From Paenibacillus sabuli (GTDB lineage Bacteria; Bacillota; Bacilli; Paenibacillales; Paenibacillaceae): a stretch of DNA of 64,000 bases. Shown here piece after piece: positions 34,315 through 42,609 of this stretch (position 1 is its first letter; every line of letters starts with the position of its first letter). Below the pieces are notes generated by a model. The model was not told where the DNA came from. It ran no database searches and saw nothing but the letters and a program-made list of their open reading frames with translations. The position numbers were made by a program, and so were the translations under genes. The stretch covers positions 25,051 through 89,050 of the forward strand of contig NZ_JACXIZ010000002.1 of NCBI RefSeq assembly GCF_014705605.1, in the 5' to 3' direction.

Positions 34315-35198
34315 TATTCGGATACCTCCTTGCGCCGCATGAAGATCAGCAGCGGGATCGAGATGACGGCGACGAACGCGAACAGCAGCGTATTGATGGC
34401 TGTGCCGAGGCCCCAGCTGCCTTCCCCGAACGTGCGGAGGATGATCGTGCCGAATACCTGCGAGGCGTTGCCCGGGCCGCCGCCCGTGAGGATGAACACC
34501 TCGGAGAACACCTTCAGCCCGCCGATCAGGGTGAGCATGACGTTGATATTGATCGCCGGCAGCAGCAGCGGCAGCGTGATATGCCGGAAGCTCTTCCAGC
34601 TCGTGGCCCCGTCAATGGTGGCCGCCTCGTAGTAATCCTTGGAGATCGACTGCAGGCCGGCCAGATAGATCGCCATCTGGAAGCCGGTCGTCTGCCAGAT
34701 GGACACGGCGGCGATCGTCCAGATGACGATGGACGGATCGGTGAGCCACGCCTGGCTCAGGCCGTGCAGGCCGATCGATTCGAGGATGCGGTTCACCGCG
34801 CCCTCCGTGCGCAGCAGCGGCGTGAACACGATGCCGATGACGAGGATGCTCAGGATCGACGGCGAGTAGAAGATCGCCCGCAGCAGGTTGCGCGTCTTGA
34901 GCCGCATGTTGAGCGCGACGGCCAGCGCGATGCCGAGCACGTTTTTGCCGACGACGGTCGCGACGGCGAAGATGAACGTGTTTTTCAGCGCGAGCAGCAG
35001 CGTGTCGTCCGTGAAGATGCGGGTAAAGTTGTCCCAGCCGACGAAGTTGATCTCCAGCCGGTCCAAGCGCCAGTCCGTGAACGAGTAATACAGCCCGATC
35101 AAGGCCGGAAGGACAAAAAAGATGCTGTATATCAGCAAGGCCGGCCAGATGAGATAGTAGGAATACAAGCGTTTTTGAATTTTCATCTTTTTGATCAC
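34314..35198 (-). CDS. Carbohydrate ABC transporter permease, MalF type
   Basis: A 294-residue permease with six membrane helices. LIWPALLIYSIFFVLPALIG is the first helix, FYSPSILSILVIGIVFTPLL lies in the middle, and the EAA loop EAATIDGATSWKSFRHITLP is near residue 200. GTG at 35196-35198 is the first in-frame start after GGAG; ATG at 35186 four codons on is also possible. It pairs with the MalG-type subunit and receives sugar from the lipoprotein encoded just upstream. Confidence 0.92.
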   Translation of the reverse strand: MIKKMKIQKRLYSYYLIWPALLIYSIFFVLPALIGLYYSFTDWRLDRLEINFVGWDNFTRIFTDDTLLLALKNTFIFAVATVVGKNVLGIALAVALNMRLKTRNLLRAIFYSPSILSILVIGIVFTPLLRTEGAVNRILESIGLHGLSQAWLTDPSIVIWTIAAVSIWQTTGFQMAIYLAGLQSISKDYYEAATIDGATSWKSFRHITLPLLLPAININVMLTLIGGLKVFSEVFILTGGGPGNASQVFGTIILRTFGEGSWGLGTAINTLLFAFVAVISIPLLIFMRRKEVSE

Positions 35199-35286
35199 AC
35201 TCCATTATGCGAAACCGGACGAGGCCGCCTGCCGGCCCCGTCCGCGCGTTCGCATCAAACTTTTTAGGTCATGTAGCCGGCATGGA

Positions 35287-36600
35287 TCAGAAGCCTTCTA
35301 CGCCCTTGTCCTTCATCAGCTGAATGAACTTGTCGCTCCAGGTCGAGAGGACTTGCTCGGCCGTCTTGGAGCCGGCGAACTGGTCCTGCAGCGCCCGATA
35401 CAACTCGCTGCGGTCGACGAGCATGTAGGCGTCGGTCGTCAGCGTGGTTTTCTTCGGCGTGATGTAGTTGTCCACGATTTCCTGCTTGTAGCCCGGCAGC
35501 TCGGGCGTGGTAACGTCGCTCAGATTCGAGACGTAGGCGCGCTCGTCCACGATTTGCTGCGCCACTTCCTGCGACGCGACATAGTCGAGGAATTTTTTCG
35601 CTTCTTCCTTGTACTTGGCTTCCTTCGGAATGAAGAGCTGGCCGCCCAGCGGACTGGCGCCGATTTTCGGATCGTCGCCGCTTGGAATGGCGAACAAGCC
35701 CAGGCTAATGCTCGGATCTTTTTCCGCTACGCTCTCGATCAGCCAGTCGCCCATGAACATCATCGCGACTTCCTTGTTCAGGAATTTGCCGACCGCCATA
35801 TCGTAGCTGTCCGCGAGTACGTCGGCGTTGGTATAGCCTTTTTCATACACTTCGTATTGCTGCTCGAGCGCCGTCACGAACTCCGGCACGTCCGTCCATT
35901 TCACTTCGTTGGCGTTGAGCTGGTCGAACCAGGACGGCTCGACGGCGTTCGCGAATGCGGCAGCCGGCCAGATGTTGGCGGCCCAGTTGTCCTTGTACGG
36001 CATGAATACCGGCGTGATGCCGTTCGATTTGAGCGTCTCGCATACGGCGAGGAATTCTTCGAACGTCGTCGGAATCTCGAGACCGTATTCCTCGAACATG
36101 TCCTTGTTGTAAACGACGCCCTGCATGCCGGTATCCTGGCTGATATGGAAGCTGTACACGTGGCCGTAGGCCGACAGTACGTCCTTGTTCTCCAGGCGGC
36201 TCACCCAGGCCTCGTCGTCGAGAATCTCGAAGTTGCGTTCCAGATTCAGGTCGGTCGTGGCACTTGCCAGATTATATTGCACGAGATCCGGCGTTTCGTT
36301 GACGGCCAGCTTGGTCTGCAGGACGGTCGCGGTCTGTTCGGCCGGCAGCAGCTGCAGATTAATGTGAATGTTCGTTTCTTTTTCGAAGTTGTCGAGCAGC
36401 GTTTCGTCGATGAACGGCGAATCCTGCGAGCTTTTGGAGATGGCCAGCTCGATTGTAACCTTTTTACCGCCTGCACTGGCGCTATCTCCCTTGTCGCCGG
36501 TAGTATTGCCGGTGTTGCCCGAGCCGCTGCCGCAAGCGGCCAGCGAGACCGAGAGCAAGCCTGTCAGTGCGATACCGCTCCACTTTTTAATCGGTTTCAT
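35287..36600 (-). CDS. Sugar-binding lipoprotein of ABC importer
   Basis: A 437-residue extracellular solute-binding protein of family 1. It has a lipoprotein signal ending SVSLAAC followed by a Gly/Ser/Asn linker. The mature part opens VTIELAISKSSQDSPFIDE and carries the family segments TPDLVQYNLASATTDLN, GVVYNKDMFEEYGLEIPTTF and MMFMGDWLIESV. ATG at 36598-36600 follows AGGGGGATT; the longer frame is shadow. It is the first gene of the importer operon and is divergent from the two-component genes. The sugar is unknown; related loci import plant oligosaccharides. Confidence 0.92.
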   Translation of the reverse strand: MKPIKKWSGIALTGLLSVSLAACGSGSGNTGNTTGDKGDSASAGGKKVTIELAISKSSQDSPFIDETLLDNFEKETNIHINLQLLPAEQTATVLQTKLAVNETPDLVQYNLASATTDLNLERNFEILDDEAWVSRLENKDVLSAYGHVYSFHISQDTGMQGVVYNKDMFEEYGLEIPTTFEEFLAVCETLKSNGITPVFMPYKDNWAANIWPAAAFANAVEPSWFDQLNANEVKWTDVPEFVTALEQQYEVYEKGYTNADVLADSYDMAVGKFLNKEVAMMFMGDWLIESVAEKDPSISLGLFAIPSGDDPKIGASPLGGQLFIPKEAKYKEEAKKFLDYVASQEVAQQIVDERAYVSNLSDVTTPELPGYKQEIVDNYITPKKTTLTTDAYMLVDRSELYRALQDQFAGSKTAEQVLSTWSDKFIQLMKDKGVEGF

Positions 36601-36783
36601 TGTGAATCCCCCTATGCGAAGTGATGTCGTTTCTTTCATATCTTGATTATAGATGCCGCCACGTGTGAGGTACATGGCTGCCATTTACCGTTAAGGTGTA
36701 AAATTCTGAACCGTGTGCCGGACTTGTCTTCGTTGCGCCGTGAGTGGTACATTAGGGGCATCAAGGCGGCAAGGAGGAGCACT
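36601..36783. promoter_or_regulatory. Divergent control region, importer operon / histidine kinase
   Basis: On the minus strand a perfect TATAAT (plus coordinates 36646-36651) could serve the importer operon with a start point near 36640; no good -35 is seen 17 bases away, which would suit activation by the YesN-like regulator encoded across the gap. On the plus side AAGGAGGAG (36771-36779) defines the kinase start. Confidence 0.4.
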
Positions 36784-38565
36784 GTGGCGACAACGACCGC
36801 ACGAGCTGCCGGATCCGGCAAAAGCTTAAGCTTGCAAACAAAATTTGTGCTGACTTTTCTGATCCTGCTCATTATTGTGCTCGGTAGCTTCCTGATCTAT
36901 GTCAATTGGCTGGTCATTCGGCCGTTGCAGGAAAGCTATGAAGCCGGACAGCGACAGACGGCGGCTAATGTGAGCAGCCAGCTCGATCTCTATATTTCAG
37001 GACAGAACCAATTGACGCAGCGCGTGCTGGCGAATCAGGAAGTTTTTGCAGTCATGGCGAACGTCAACCGGGCGACGCTTGTCTCGGACAAGCTCGCCCG
37101 CAGCCGCAAGCTCACGGGTATAATGTTCTCCGCGCTCGGTCCGAGCATGAATATCCGCGACATGTACGTGCATGATCTGGAGGGGACGGCGATCGCCTCC
37201 TTCATCGGCTACGATCTGAATCAGGTGTCGCTGGCGCCGCTGCTGGATGATCCCGAGACGGGGGAGGCGCTGCGCAGCGGTTATGTGCTCACTCGCGGGC
37301 CGAGCGGGGAGATTGCCTTCATCCGGCCGATCGTCAACCAGAACGGCGAAGGCTTCGGCTACTTGACTGTGCAGCTCGACGAGCTCTACCTGCGCAAGCC
37401 GGCCGACGGCGTCAGCGCGGGCGACGTAGTGGTCGTCGACGGCGACCACGGCATCATCACCGCCTCGGCGGGCGTGGAGGCAGACGAGCTGGCCCAAGGC
37501 CTGCGCGCGCCGGATGGCGACAGCGGCATGTACGTGGACGCCGAGGACAACTATGTCGCCTACCATCAGTCGGCGATGACCGGCTGGACGACCTACATTC
37601 TCTCTCCCGAGCGCGCGGTGCTCGGGCCGGTCAACTCGGTGAAGTATATCTCGATTGCTCTGCTCTCGGCGCTGCTGCTCTTCTCCGCGTTGTACATCTA
37701 CGTGTCCGCCAAAAATCTGCTGCTGCCGATCCGCAAGCTGCGCAATCAGCTGCTGCGCATCACCTACAGCAACATGAACGTCAAGGTGGACAGCCGCTCG
37801 CACAACAACGAGCTGCTGCTGCTCGACGCCGCCTTCCGTGAATTGCTGGAACGGCTGCAGCAGTCGATCGAGCGCGAGAAGCAGGCGGTGCGCGAGGAGG
37901 CCTCGGCGCGCAGCTCGGCGCTGCAGGCCCAGATTGCGCCGCATTTCATTCATAATGTGCTCTACCTGATCAGCGTCGCGGCCCAGGAAGGCAAAAACAC
38001 GGTCGTCAGCGCGATGTGCAAGCATCTCTCGGAAAGCCTGCGCTACATCGTCTCCTCGCCTTATCAGCATGTCTCGCTGGCGCAGGAGCTGGAGCATACG
38101 CGGCATTACTTGTCGCTCGTGCAGCAAAATTACGAGGACGACCTCATCTGGAGCATCGAAGCGTCGGAGGCGATCGCGCATATTCAGCTGCCGCGGCTGG
38201 TCATCCAGCCCCTGGTGGAGAATTGCATCGAGCATGCCTTCGGCCATACCGATCCGCCGTGGCGCATCCGCGTCCAGGTGAAGGCGTATACCGGACTATG
38301 GGCGGTCGAGATCAGCGACAACGGCTCCGGCTTCGAGCCGAGCAAGATCAAGGCCATTCTCGAGATGATCGAGCAATCCGGAGAAGGGGCGCGCGAGCTC
38401 CAGGGCGGTGAGACGGGGATCGGCAACATGGGCATCGTCAACACGGTGAACCGGCTCAAGCTGATGTACAAAAACCGTCTGTTCTTCAATATCTACAACA
38501 ACCCTGCGCACGAAGGCGGGGCGACGGTCCAGATCATCGCTTCGTTGACCAAGGACTTCTACTAG
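36784..38565 (+). CDS. YesM-type membrane histidine kinase
   Basis: A 593-residue kinase of the His_kinase (PF06580) group. TM1 (FVLTFLILLIIVLGSFLIYV) near residue 20, an external Cache-like sensor to about residue 290, TM2 (ISIALLSALLLFSALYIYV), a HAMP domain, then the phospho-acceptor motif AQIAPHFIHNVLYLIS with His387 and an ATPase domain (VIQPLVENCIEHAFGH, DNGSGFEPSKI, GIGNMGIVNTVNRLK). GTG at 36784 is chosen since AAGGAGGAG precedes it; the frame extends upstream but without similarity. It is 15 bases before the response regulator gene and should sense a sugar or its binding protein. Confidence 0.92.
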   Translation: MATTTARAAGSGKSLSLQTKFVLTFLILLIIVLGSFLIYVNWLVIRPLQESYEAGQRQTAANVSSQLDLYISGQNQLTQRVLANQEVFAVMANVNRATLVSDKLARSRKLTGIMFSALGPSMNIRDMYVHDLEGTAIASFIGYDLNQVSLAPLLDDPETGEALRSGYVLTRGPSGEIAFIRPIVNQNGEGFGYLTVQLDELYLRKPADGVSAGDVVVVDGDHGIITASAGVEADELAQGLRAPDGDSGMYVDAEDNYVAYHQSAMTGWTTYILSPERAVLGPVNSVKYISIALLSALLLFSALYIYVSAKNLLLPIRKLRNQLLRITYSNMNVKVDSRSHNNELLLLDAAFRELLERLQQSIEREKQAVREEASARSSALQAQIAPHFIHNVLYLISVAAQEGKNTVVSAMCKHLSESLRYIVSSPYQHVSLAQELEHTRHYLSLVQQNYEDDLIWSIEASEAIAHIQLPRLVIQPLVENCIEHAFGHTDPPWRIRVQVKAYTGLWAVEISDNGSGFEPSKIKAILEMIEQSGEGARELQGGETGIGNMGIVNTVNRLKLMYKNRLFFNIYNNPAHEGGATVQIIASLTKDFY

Positions 38566-38580
38566 AAGGAGGGGATCGCG

Positions 38581-40089
38581 GTGTATACCGTGCTGATCGC
38601 AGAGGACAGCAAGCCGATCCTGCGCAACATCCGGTCGCACCTGGAGTCGCTGGGCTTGCCGCTCGCAGTCGCTGCTACGGCGGCCAATGGCGAGGAAGCG
38701 CTGGAGCGGCTGCGGGAGCGGCCGGTCGACATCCTGCTGACGGACATCCGCATGCCCAAGCTGGGCGGCATGGAGCTGATCGAGCAGGCGAAGGCCGTCG
38801 CGCCGCACCTCAAGGTCGTGCTGATCAGCGGCTACAGCGACTTCGAATATACGCGCCAGGCGCTCAGTCTACAGGTATTCGATTACCTGCTCAAGCCAGT
38901 GGAGCGCAGTCAGCTCGAGGACGTGCTGGGCCGCCTGACCCGCCATCTGGACGAGCGGCCCCAGGCAGTGCGCCAAGCGCCGGGGAATGCGCTGGAGTCC
39001 TTGCTCGTGCCGGGGCAGCCGCTCCGAGCGGAGATCATGCGCCGGGGTCCGCAAGTGCCGCTCGTGCTCTGCCGCCAGCCGCTGACGCCGGCTGGACAGC
39101 CCTGGACGGCCGCGCAGCTGCAGGCCGCGCTGGATGCGCAGCTGCCGCCGGATGCGAGCGCGGTACTGGCGCTGCGCGAGCGCGAGGCGATGCTGGTGCT
39201 GCTCGCGCCGGCGGTCTGCACGGGCTACAGCAACGCTTGCGAGCTGATGCAGACGTTGACCGCGGAGCTGGACGCGCGCGGCCTGCACGCGGCGGCGGCG
39301 GGCCGGCTGCAGCCGCTCGATCCGGAGCGCTGGGCGGATTTTGGCCGTCAGGCGCTGCGGCGGCTGGACGAGGAGCTGGGCGCGCTGGGCACGCCGCCGC
39401 TCGATACGGCGTATCCCGGCGGCGCGGTGGCCGGCGGAGTCGCAGCGGAGCAGCTGGCGAGCCGGTTCGCCGAGCTCATTTTGCAGCGGCAAAAGGAGCC
39501 TTTTGCGCTCAAGCTCGAGGAGCAGCTGGCGAGATGGCAGCAGTCAGGCGTGCGCATCGCCGAGCTGGAGCGTTTTTTGACCGTGATTGGCGACACGCTG
39601 GCTACGCTCGATCCGGATCTGGATGCAGCGGGCAGAGGGGAGCTGGCGGCGGAGGCCAGGCGGCTGCTGGAGCAGGAGAGTTATGATAAATTTGCACGGG
39701 CGCTGCAGGCCTGGACGGCGACGCAGTTCGAACGGCTGCTGGCGAGCAACAAGAAAAGCGGGACGGAGCTGTTCCAGCAGATCGACGATTATTTGCGGCT
39801 CAACATGTATTCGTTCGTGTCGATGGCCGATCTGGCGGAGCGCTTTCACGTCAGCCCCTCGTATATCAGCCGCATCATCAAGCGGTATTCGGAACGTACC
39901 TTCGTCCACTATTACATGCAGATGAAGATCGAGGAGGCGCGCCGTCTCATGGCGGACAAGCCGCAGCTGCGCATCCGCGACATTTCCGACGCGCTGGCCT
40001 TCAGCGACCAGCATTATTTCTCCAAGGTGTTCAAGGAATATGCCGGCTGCACGCCCAGCGAGTACAAGGAGCGGCTCCAGGAGGAGTAA
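38581..40089 (+). CDS. YesN-type response regulator with AraC DNA-binding domain
   Basis: A 502-residue regulator. The receiver domain starts YTVLIAEDSKPILRNIRSHL, with Asp55 in DILLTDIRMPKLGG and KP in YLLKPVERS. A poorly conserved middle of about 260 Ala/Leu-rich residues links it to the C-terminal AraC domain, whose two helix-turn-helices are MADLAERFHVSPSYISRII and IRDISDALAFSDQHYFSKVF. GTG at 38581 follows AGGAGGGG. It is co-transcribed with the YesM-type kinase and probably activates the divergent importer operon. Confidence 0.92.
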   Translation: MYTVLIAEDSKPILRNIRSHLESLGLPLAVAATAANGEEALERLRERPVDILLTDIRMPKLGGMELIEQAKAVAPHLKVVLISGYSDFEYTRQALSLQVFDYLLKPVERSQLEDVLGRLTRHLDERPQAVRQAPGNALESLLVPGQPLRAEIMRRGPQVPLVLCRQPLTPAGQPWTAAQLQAALDAQLPPDASAVLALREREAMLVLLAPAVCTGYSNACELMQTLTAELDARGLHAAAAGRLQPLDPERWADFGRQALRRLDEELGALGTPPLDTAYPGGAVAGGVAAEQLASRFAELILQRQKEPFALKLEEQLARWQQSGVRIAELERFLTVIGDTLATLDPDLDAAGRGELAAEARRLLEQESYDKFARALQAWTATQFERLLASNKKSGTELFQQIDDYLRLNMYSFVSMADLAERFHVSPSYISRIIKRYSERTFVHYYMQMKIEEARRLMADKPQLRIRDISDALAFSDQHYFSKVFKEYAGCTPSEYKERLQEE

Positions 40090-40142
40090 GCATGAAAAGC
40101 AAAGCGACGAAGGAGTTAAGCTGGGGTAAAGGGGGAAACGGT

Positions 40143-40946
40143 GTGAACACGCAGAAAAGAAAGCGCGGACTGCAAGCCGCGCTGCTGGCGGGACTGGTGA
40201 TACTGCTGATGGTGACGGCCGCGTGCAACAACGCAAGAGGCGGAGGCGGATCTTCCAGCGCCGACTGGGCCTACCGGTTCGTCGTGTGGAACGGCGACAT
40301 TTACACGATGACGGATACGGTCGTTGCGGAAGCGGACGTTGGGGAAGCGATCGGCGAGGTCACGTATTATTCCGACGAGGAAGGCACGTACGCCGACGGA
40401 TTCTCCAATGTCTACCCTGCAGGTACGAAGCTGTACCGGCTCCTGGATGCGCAGACGAACGAAGCGATTGCCGTACAGGACTCCGACCAAGGCTATATGC
40501 GGGCCAAGCATAGCGGCAAATATGGCGGCGGTTCGAATGCGGCCAGTCACGACGTCTCTCCAAACGCTGCAAACGGCAATGCGGATCCGGTCAATGGAGA
40601 GCCACCGTCTCAGCCGGTCTATCTGACTACGGAGGGGGCCACGGGGGACGAACTCGAGGTGCTGGAGCTTATCAATCGACGGGTTCAATCCCTATGGGAA
40701 GGCGACGAAGACGCGTATTGGAGGCTGATGGCCCCGGATGCCCCGTTTACGACTTTTCCGAGCTACCGCATTCGGGAGTTGCGGATGGTCGAGCCGGTGA
40801 CGATTCAGGAGCAGCAGCGGCTTTTTCAGGCAGTGGCGCTGGTTGAAGAATGGCGAATCGACGAGGATGCGCCCGGACATGCCATGTACGTGCTGCACAA
40901 AAGCAAGGAAGAAGGCGCCGCTTGGCGCATTGCCGATATCGATTAG
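40143..40946 (+). CDS. Uncharacterised lipoprotein with NTF2-like tail
   Basis: A 267-residue lipoprotein. Basic residues (TQKRKRGLQ) lead into the hydrophobic segment [16 protein letters not shown] with lipobox TAAC. Residues 35-120 hold an aromatic-rich domain ([17 protein letters not shown]). The last 85 residues ([34 protein letters not shown]) have the look of a small cone-shaped NTF2-like or DUF4878-type domain. GTG at 40143 is preceded by AAAGGGGGAA; ATG at 40092 after GGAGGAG is an alternative that adds 17 residues. It follows the YesN gene on the same strand. Function unknown. Confidence 0.65.
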   Translation: MNTQKRKRGLQAALLAGLVILLMVTAACNNARGGGGSSSADWAYRFVVWNGDIYTMTDTVVAEADVGEAIGEVTYYSDEEGTYADGFSNVYPAGTKLYRLLDAQTNEAIAVQDSDQGYMRAKHSGKYGGGSNAASHDVSPNAANGNADPVNGEPPSQPVYLTTEGATGDELEVLELINRRVQSLWEGDEDAYWRLMAPDAPFTTFPSYRIRELRMVEPVTIQEQQRLFQAVALVEEWRIDEDAPGHAMYVLHKSKEEGAAWRIADID

Positions 40947-40966
40947 GCAAAGGAGTGAACGATCGG

Positions 40967-41515
40967 GTGAAGCTGGAGCAAGCATTATATCCCGCCTTGG
41001 CGCAGCCAATCCAATGGGGGCCGGTAGAGGCCAGGTTTCAATTGTCGGAGCAAGTGGACGAAGCCGCGGTATCGAATGTGAGCATCATTCCTTACAGCGG
41101 GGATCGCTATGTCGTCTTTCAGGTGGAGGGCGGCACGTGGGAGCTGCCCGGCGGCACGCTGGAGCCCGGCGAGCGCTATCCCCAGGCCTTGGCACGGGAA
41201 GTGCGCGAGGAGCTCGGAGCGGAGCTGTTGCATTATCGCGTGTTCGGACAGTTTCACTGCCGATCCTGTGCCGAGCAGCCGTACCGTCCGCATATCCCCC
41301 ATCCGGCGTTCACGCGTCTGGTCGGCTACGGCGAGGTCCGGCTCGTCGGACCGCCGCTCAATCCTGCAGACGGCGAGCAGGTCATTGCGGTCGAAGCAGT
41401 GCCGCTCGAGGAGGCGGTGCGCCGCCTGCTGCAGGCGGGCAGATCGGATATTGCCGACCTGTATCGGCTGGCCCATGCGGTACGGATGCCCGCAGGCACG
41501 AGCCCCCACTTTTAG
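40967..41515 (+). CDS. Nudix hydrolase
   Basis: A 182-residue pyrophosphohydrolase. The Nudix box is complete: [20 protein letters not shown] followed by ELGA, with the two metal-binding glutamates of REVREEL. Strands before it ([14 protein letters not shown]) and after are normal for ADP-ribose or nucleotide-sugar type enzymes. A Cys/His group ([18 protein letters not shown]) after the box is unusual and could bind a metal. GTG at 40967 is used; GTG at 40955 sits too close to AAAGGAG. The gene is 20 bases after the lipoprotein gene. Substrate unknown. Confidence 0.88.
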   Translation: MKLEQALYPALAQPIQWGPVEARFQLSEQVDEAAVSNVSIIPYSGDRYVVFQVEGGTWELPGGTLEPGERYPQALAREVREELGAELLHYRVFGQFHCRSCAEQPYRPHIPHPAFTRLVGYGEVRLVGPPLNPADGEQVIAVEAVPLEEAVRRLLQAGRSDIADLYRLAHAVRMPAGTSPHF

Positions 41516-41526
41516 AGCGGGGCGAG

Positions 41527-41811
41527 CTACATCAATCGTACGAATTCGTCCATAGACTGTGCTTTAGCGGCCAGTTTCAGCCAATATTTTAATTGGTCGG
41601 CTTTCGTTTCTTTCAGAATTTTCAACTTTACCTGATCGGAAACGGCGCCCAAATCCTGCATCAATTCAAGTGCGGCTTCCTTTTTTCCCTGTTCAATGCC
41701 CTGTTTCATCCATTTTTCGTCCAGCTTCATGTCCGTGACAAGCTCGTCGAACAATTGATGTCCCTTTTCTGGTGCGATTGAAACCGTCCTTATCCCTTCA
41801 CCATCGGCCAA
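41527..41811 (-). pseudogene. C-terminal remnant of an Rpn-family (PD-(D/E)XK transposase-like) gene
   Basis: The frame reads DEKWMKQGIEQGKKEAALEL and ends WLKLAAKAQSMDEFVRLM, the usual C-terminus of Rpn/recombination-promoting nuclease proteins. The N-terminal nuclease domain is absent. The first codons (GEGIRTVSIAPEKG) come from the end of interspersed repeat R2, and the same words appear in the other R2 copy at 16990-17035, so the repeat has replaced the 5' part of the gene. No ribosome binding site precedes the ATG at 41809-41811. Confidence 0.7.
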
Positions 41812-42057
41812 CGAACCTAACGGTTGCCACAGCGGCTATTGCGCCCAAAAAAGCGCCGATTGAATTGTAACGGTTGCCACAGGTCTTATTTTCTTGAAAT
41901 CCATTGAAAAAACGCGATTGAGGCCAAATAAGCGCTGTGGCAACCGCTAGCCTGGAAATCGCCTGAAATTGATCGAAATAAGCGCGCTGGCAACCGTTAG
42001 CTGAGGTGCGTCCGTTTGCCCGCCTGATGGATGAGCTGTCTTTGGTTATTTCGTGAA
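41773..42057. repeat. Interspersed repeat R2, long copy with four internal units
   Basis: Reverse complement of the element at 16882-17031 with an expanded centre. The 24-25 base unit with core CTAACGGTTGCCACAGCG appears at 41817-41840 and 41867-41890 on the plus strand and at 41926-41950 and 41976-42000 on the minus strand, so the pairs face each other. Outer parts match the short copy closely (for example TTCACGAAATAACCAAAG at the far end). No protein is encoded, which suggests a non-autonomous mobile element or REP-like repeat. Confidence 0.8.
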
Positions 42058-42062
42058 GGTTC

Positions 42063-42311
42063 CTAGCGTTCTCCGTTTGTTTTGATCACGGTCAGCTCCA
42101 GCTTTACGCCGGAGCGTCCGTCCATACTCGATTGGGTCTGATGAATAGCGCGAATCCTCGCTGACGCCGTCACGCCTGAGGCCAGCACCTCTTTTTTGTC
42201 GCGCATCGTTTGCCGCGCTGCGGCGATCATGCGGCTCACGATGAACACGGTGAAGGCTCCGCTCAGACATGCGAGGCCGACGATGATCGCAATGAGCAGC
42301 TTCGTATCCAT
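42063..42311 (-). CDS. Small single-span membrane protein
   Basis: An 82-residue protein with an N-terminal membrane helix (LLIAIIVGLACLSGAFTVFI) and a short cytoplasmic or external domain ARIRAIHQTQSSMDGRSGVK with a final beta strand LELTVIKTNGE, resembling the small beta-domain proteins (DUF3592-like) that follow a membrane helix. ATG at 42309-42311 has AAGGGGCG eight bases upstream. It ends beside repeat R2. Function unknown. Confidence 0.6.
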   Translation of the reverse strand: MDTKLLIAIIVGLACLSGAFTVFIVSRMIAAARQTMRDKKEVLASGVTASARIRAIHQTQSSMDGRSGVKLELTVIKTNGER

Positions 42312-42511
42312 ATGGTTCGCCCCTTAGCGTTCGTCTCTACTGAAAAAAGTATGGCCAGTATACGCGACAAATGGCCAGCTTGTCCAGGCTGGCCGGATCT
42401 AATAGGTCGAGGCGTGCAGTCCATTTCACACGTTTATTGTCGTCCTGCAGCGAGTGATGCAAAAATTTATCCTTCGCCGTCCTTCCCGCAGCGAGCTGTT
42501 CGGGCCGCCGA

Positions 42512-42540
42512 TTGCCTGCCTGTCCAAGTCCCTCTATAAT
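42512..42540 (+). promoter_or_regulatory. Sigma-A promoter of the membrane AraC regulator gene
   Basis: TTGCCT (42512-42517), 17 bases, TATAAT (42535-42540). The leader to the ATG at 42610 would be about 63 bases and contains two copies of CCAGACCGACA (near 42562 and 42582). Nothing else is seen between 42312 and 42511. Confidence 0.75.
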
Positions 42541-42609
42541 GAAGAGAACCTTATTCCGGCCCAGACCGACACAATTCCCACCCAGACCGACAGAAGGGAA
42601 ACTTATGCG

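Noticed and set aside
42562..42594. Two CCAGACCGACA words before the 42610 regulator as an operator
   Set aside because: Only two short direct copies with no symmetry and no third occurrence at the target operon.
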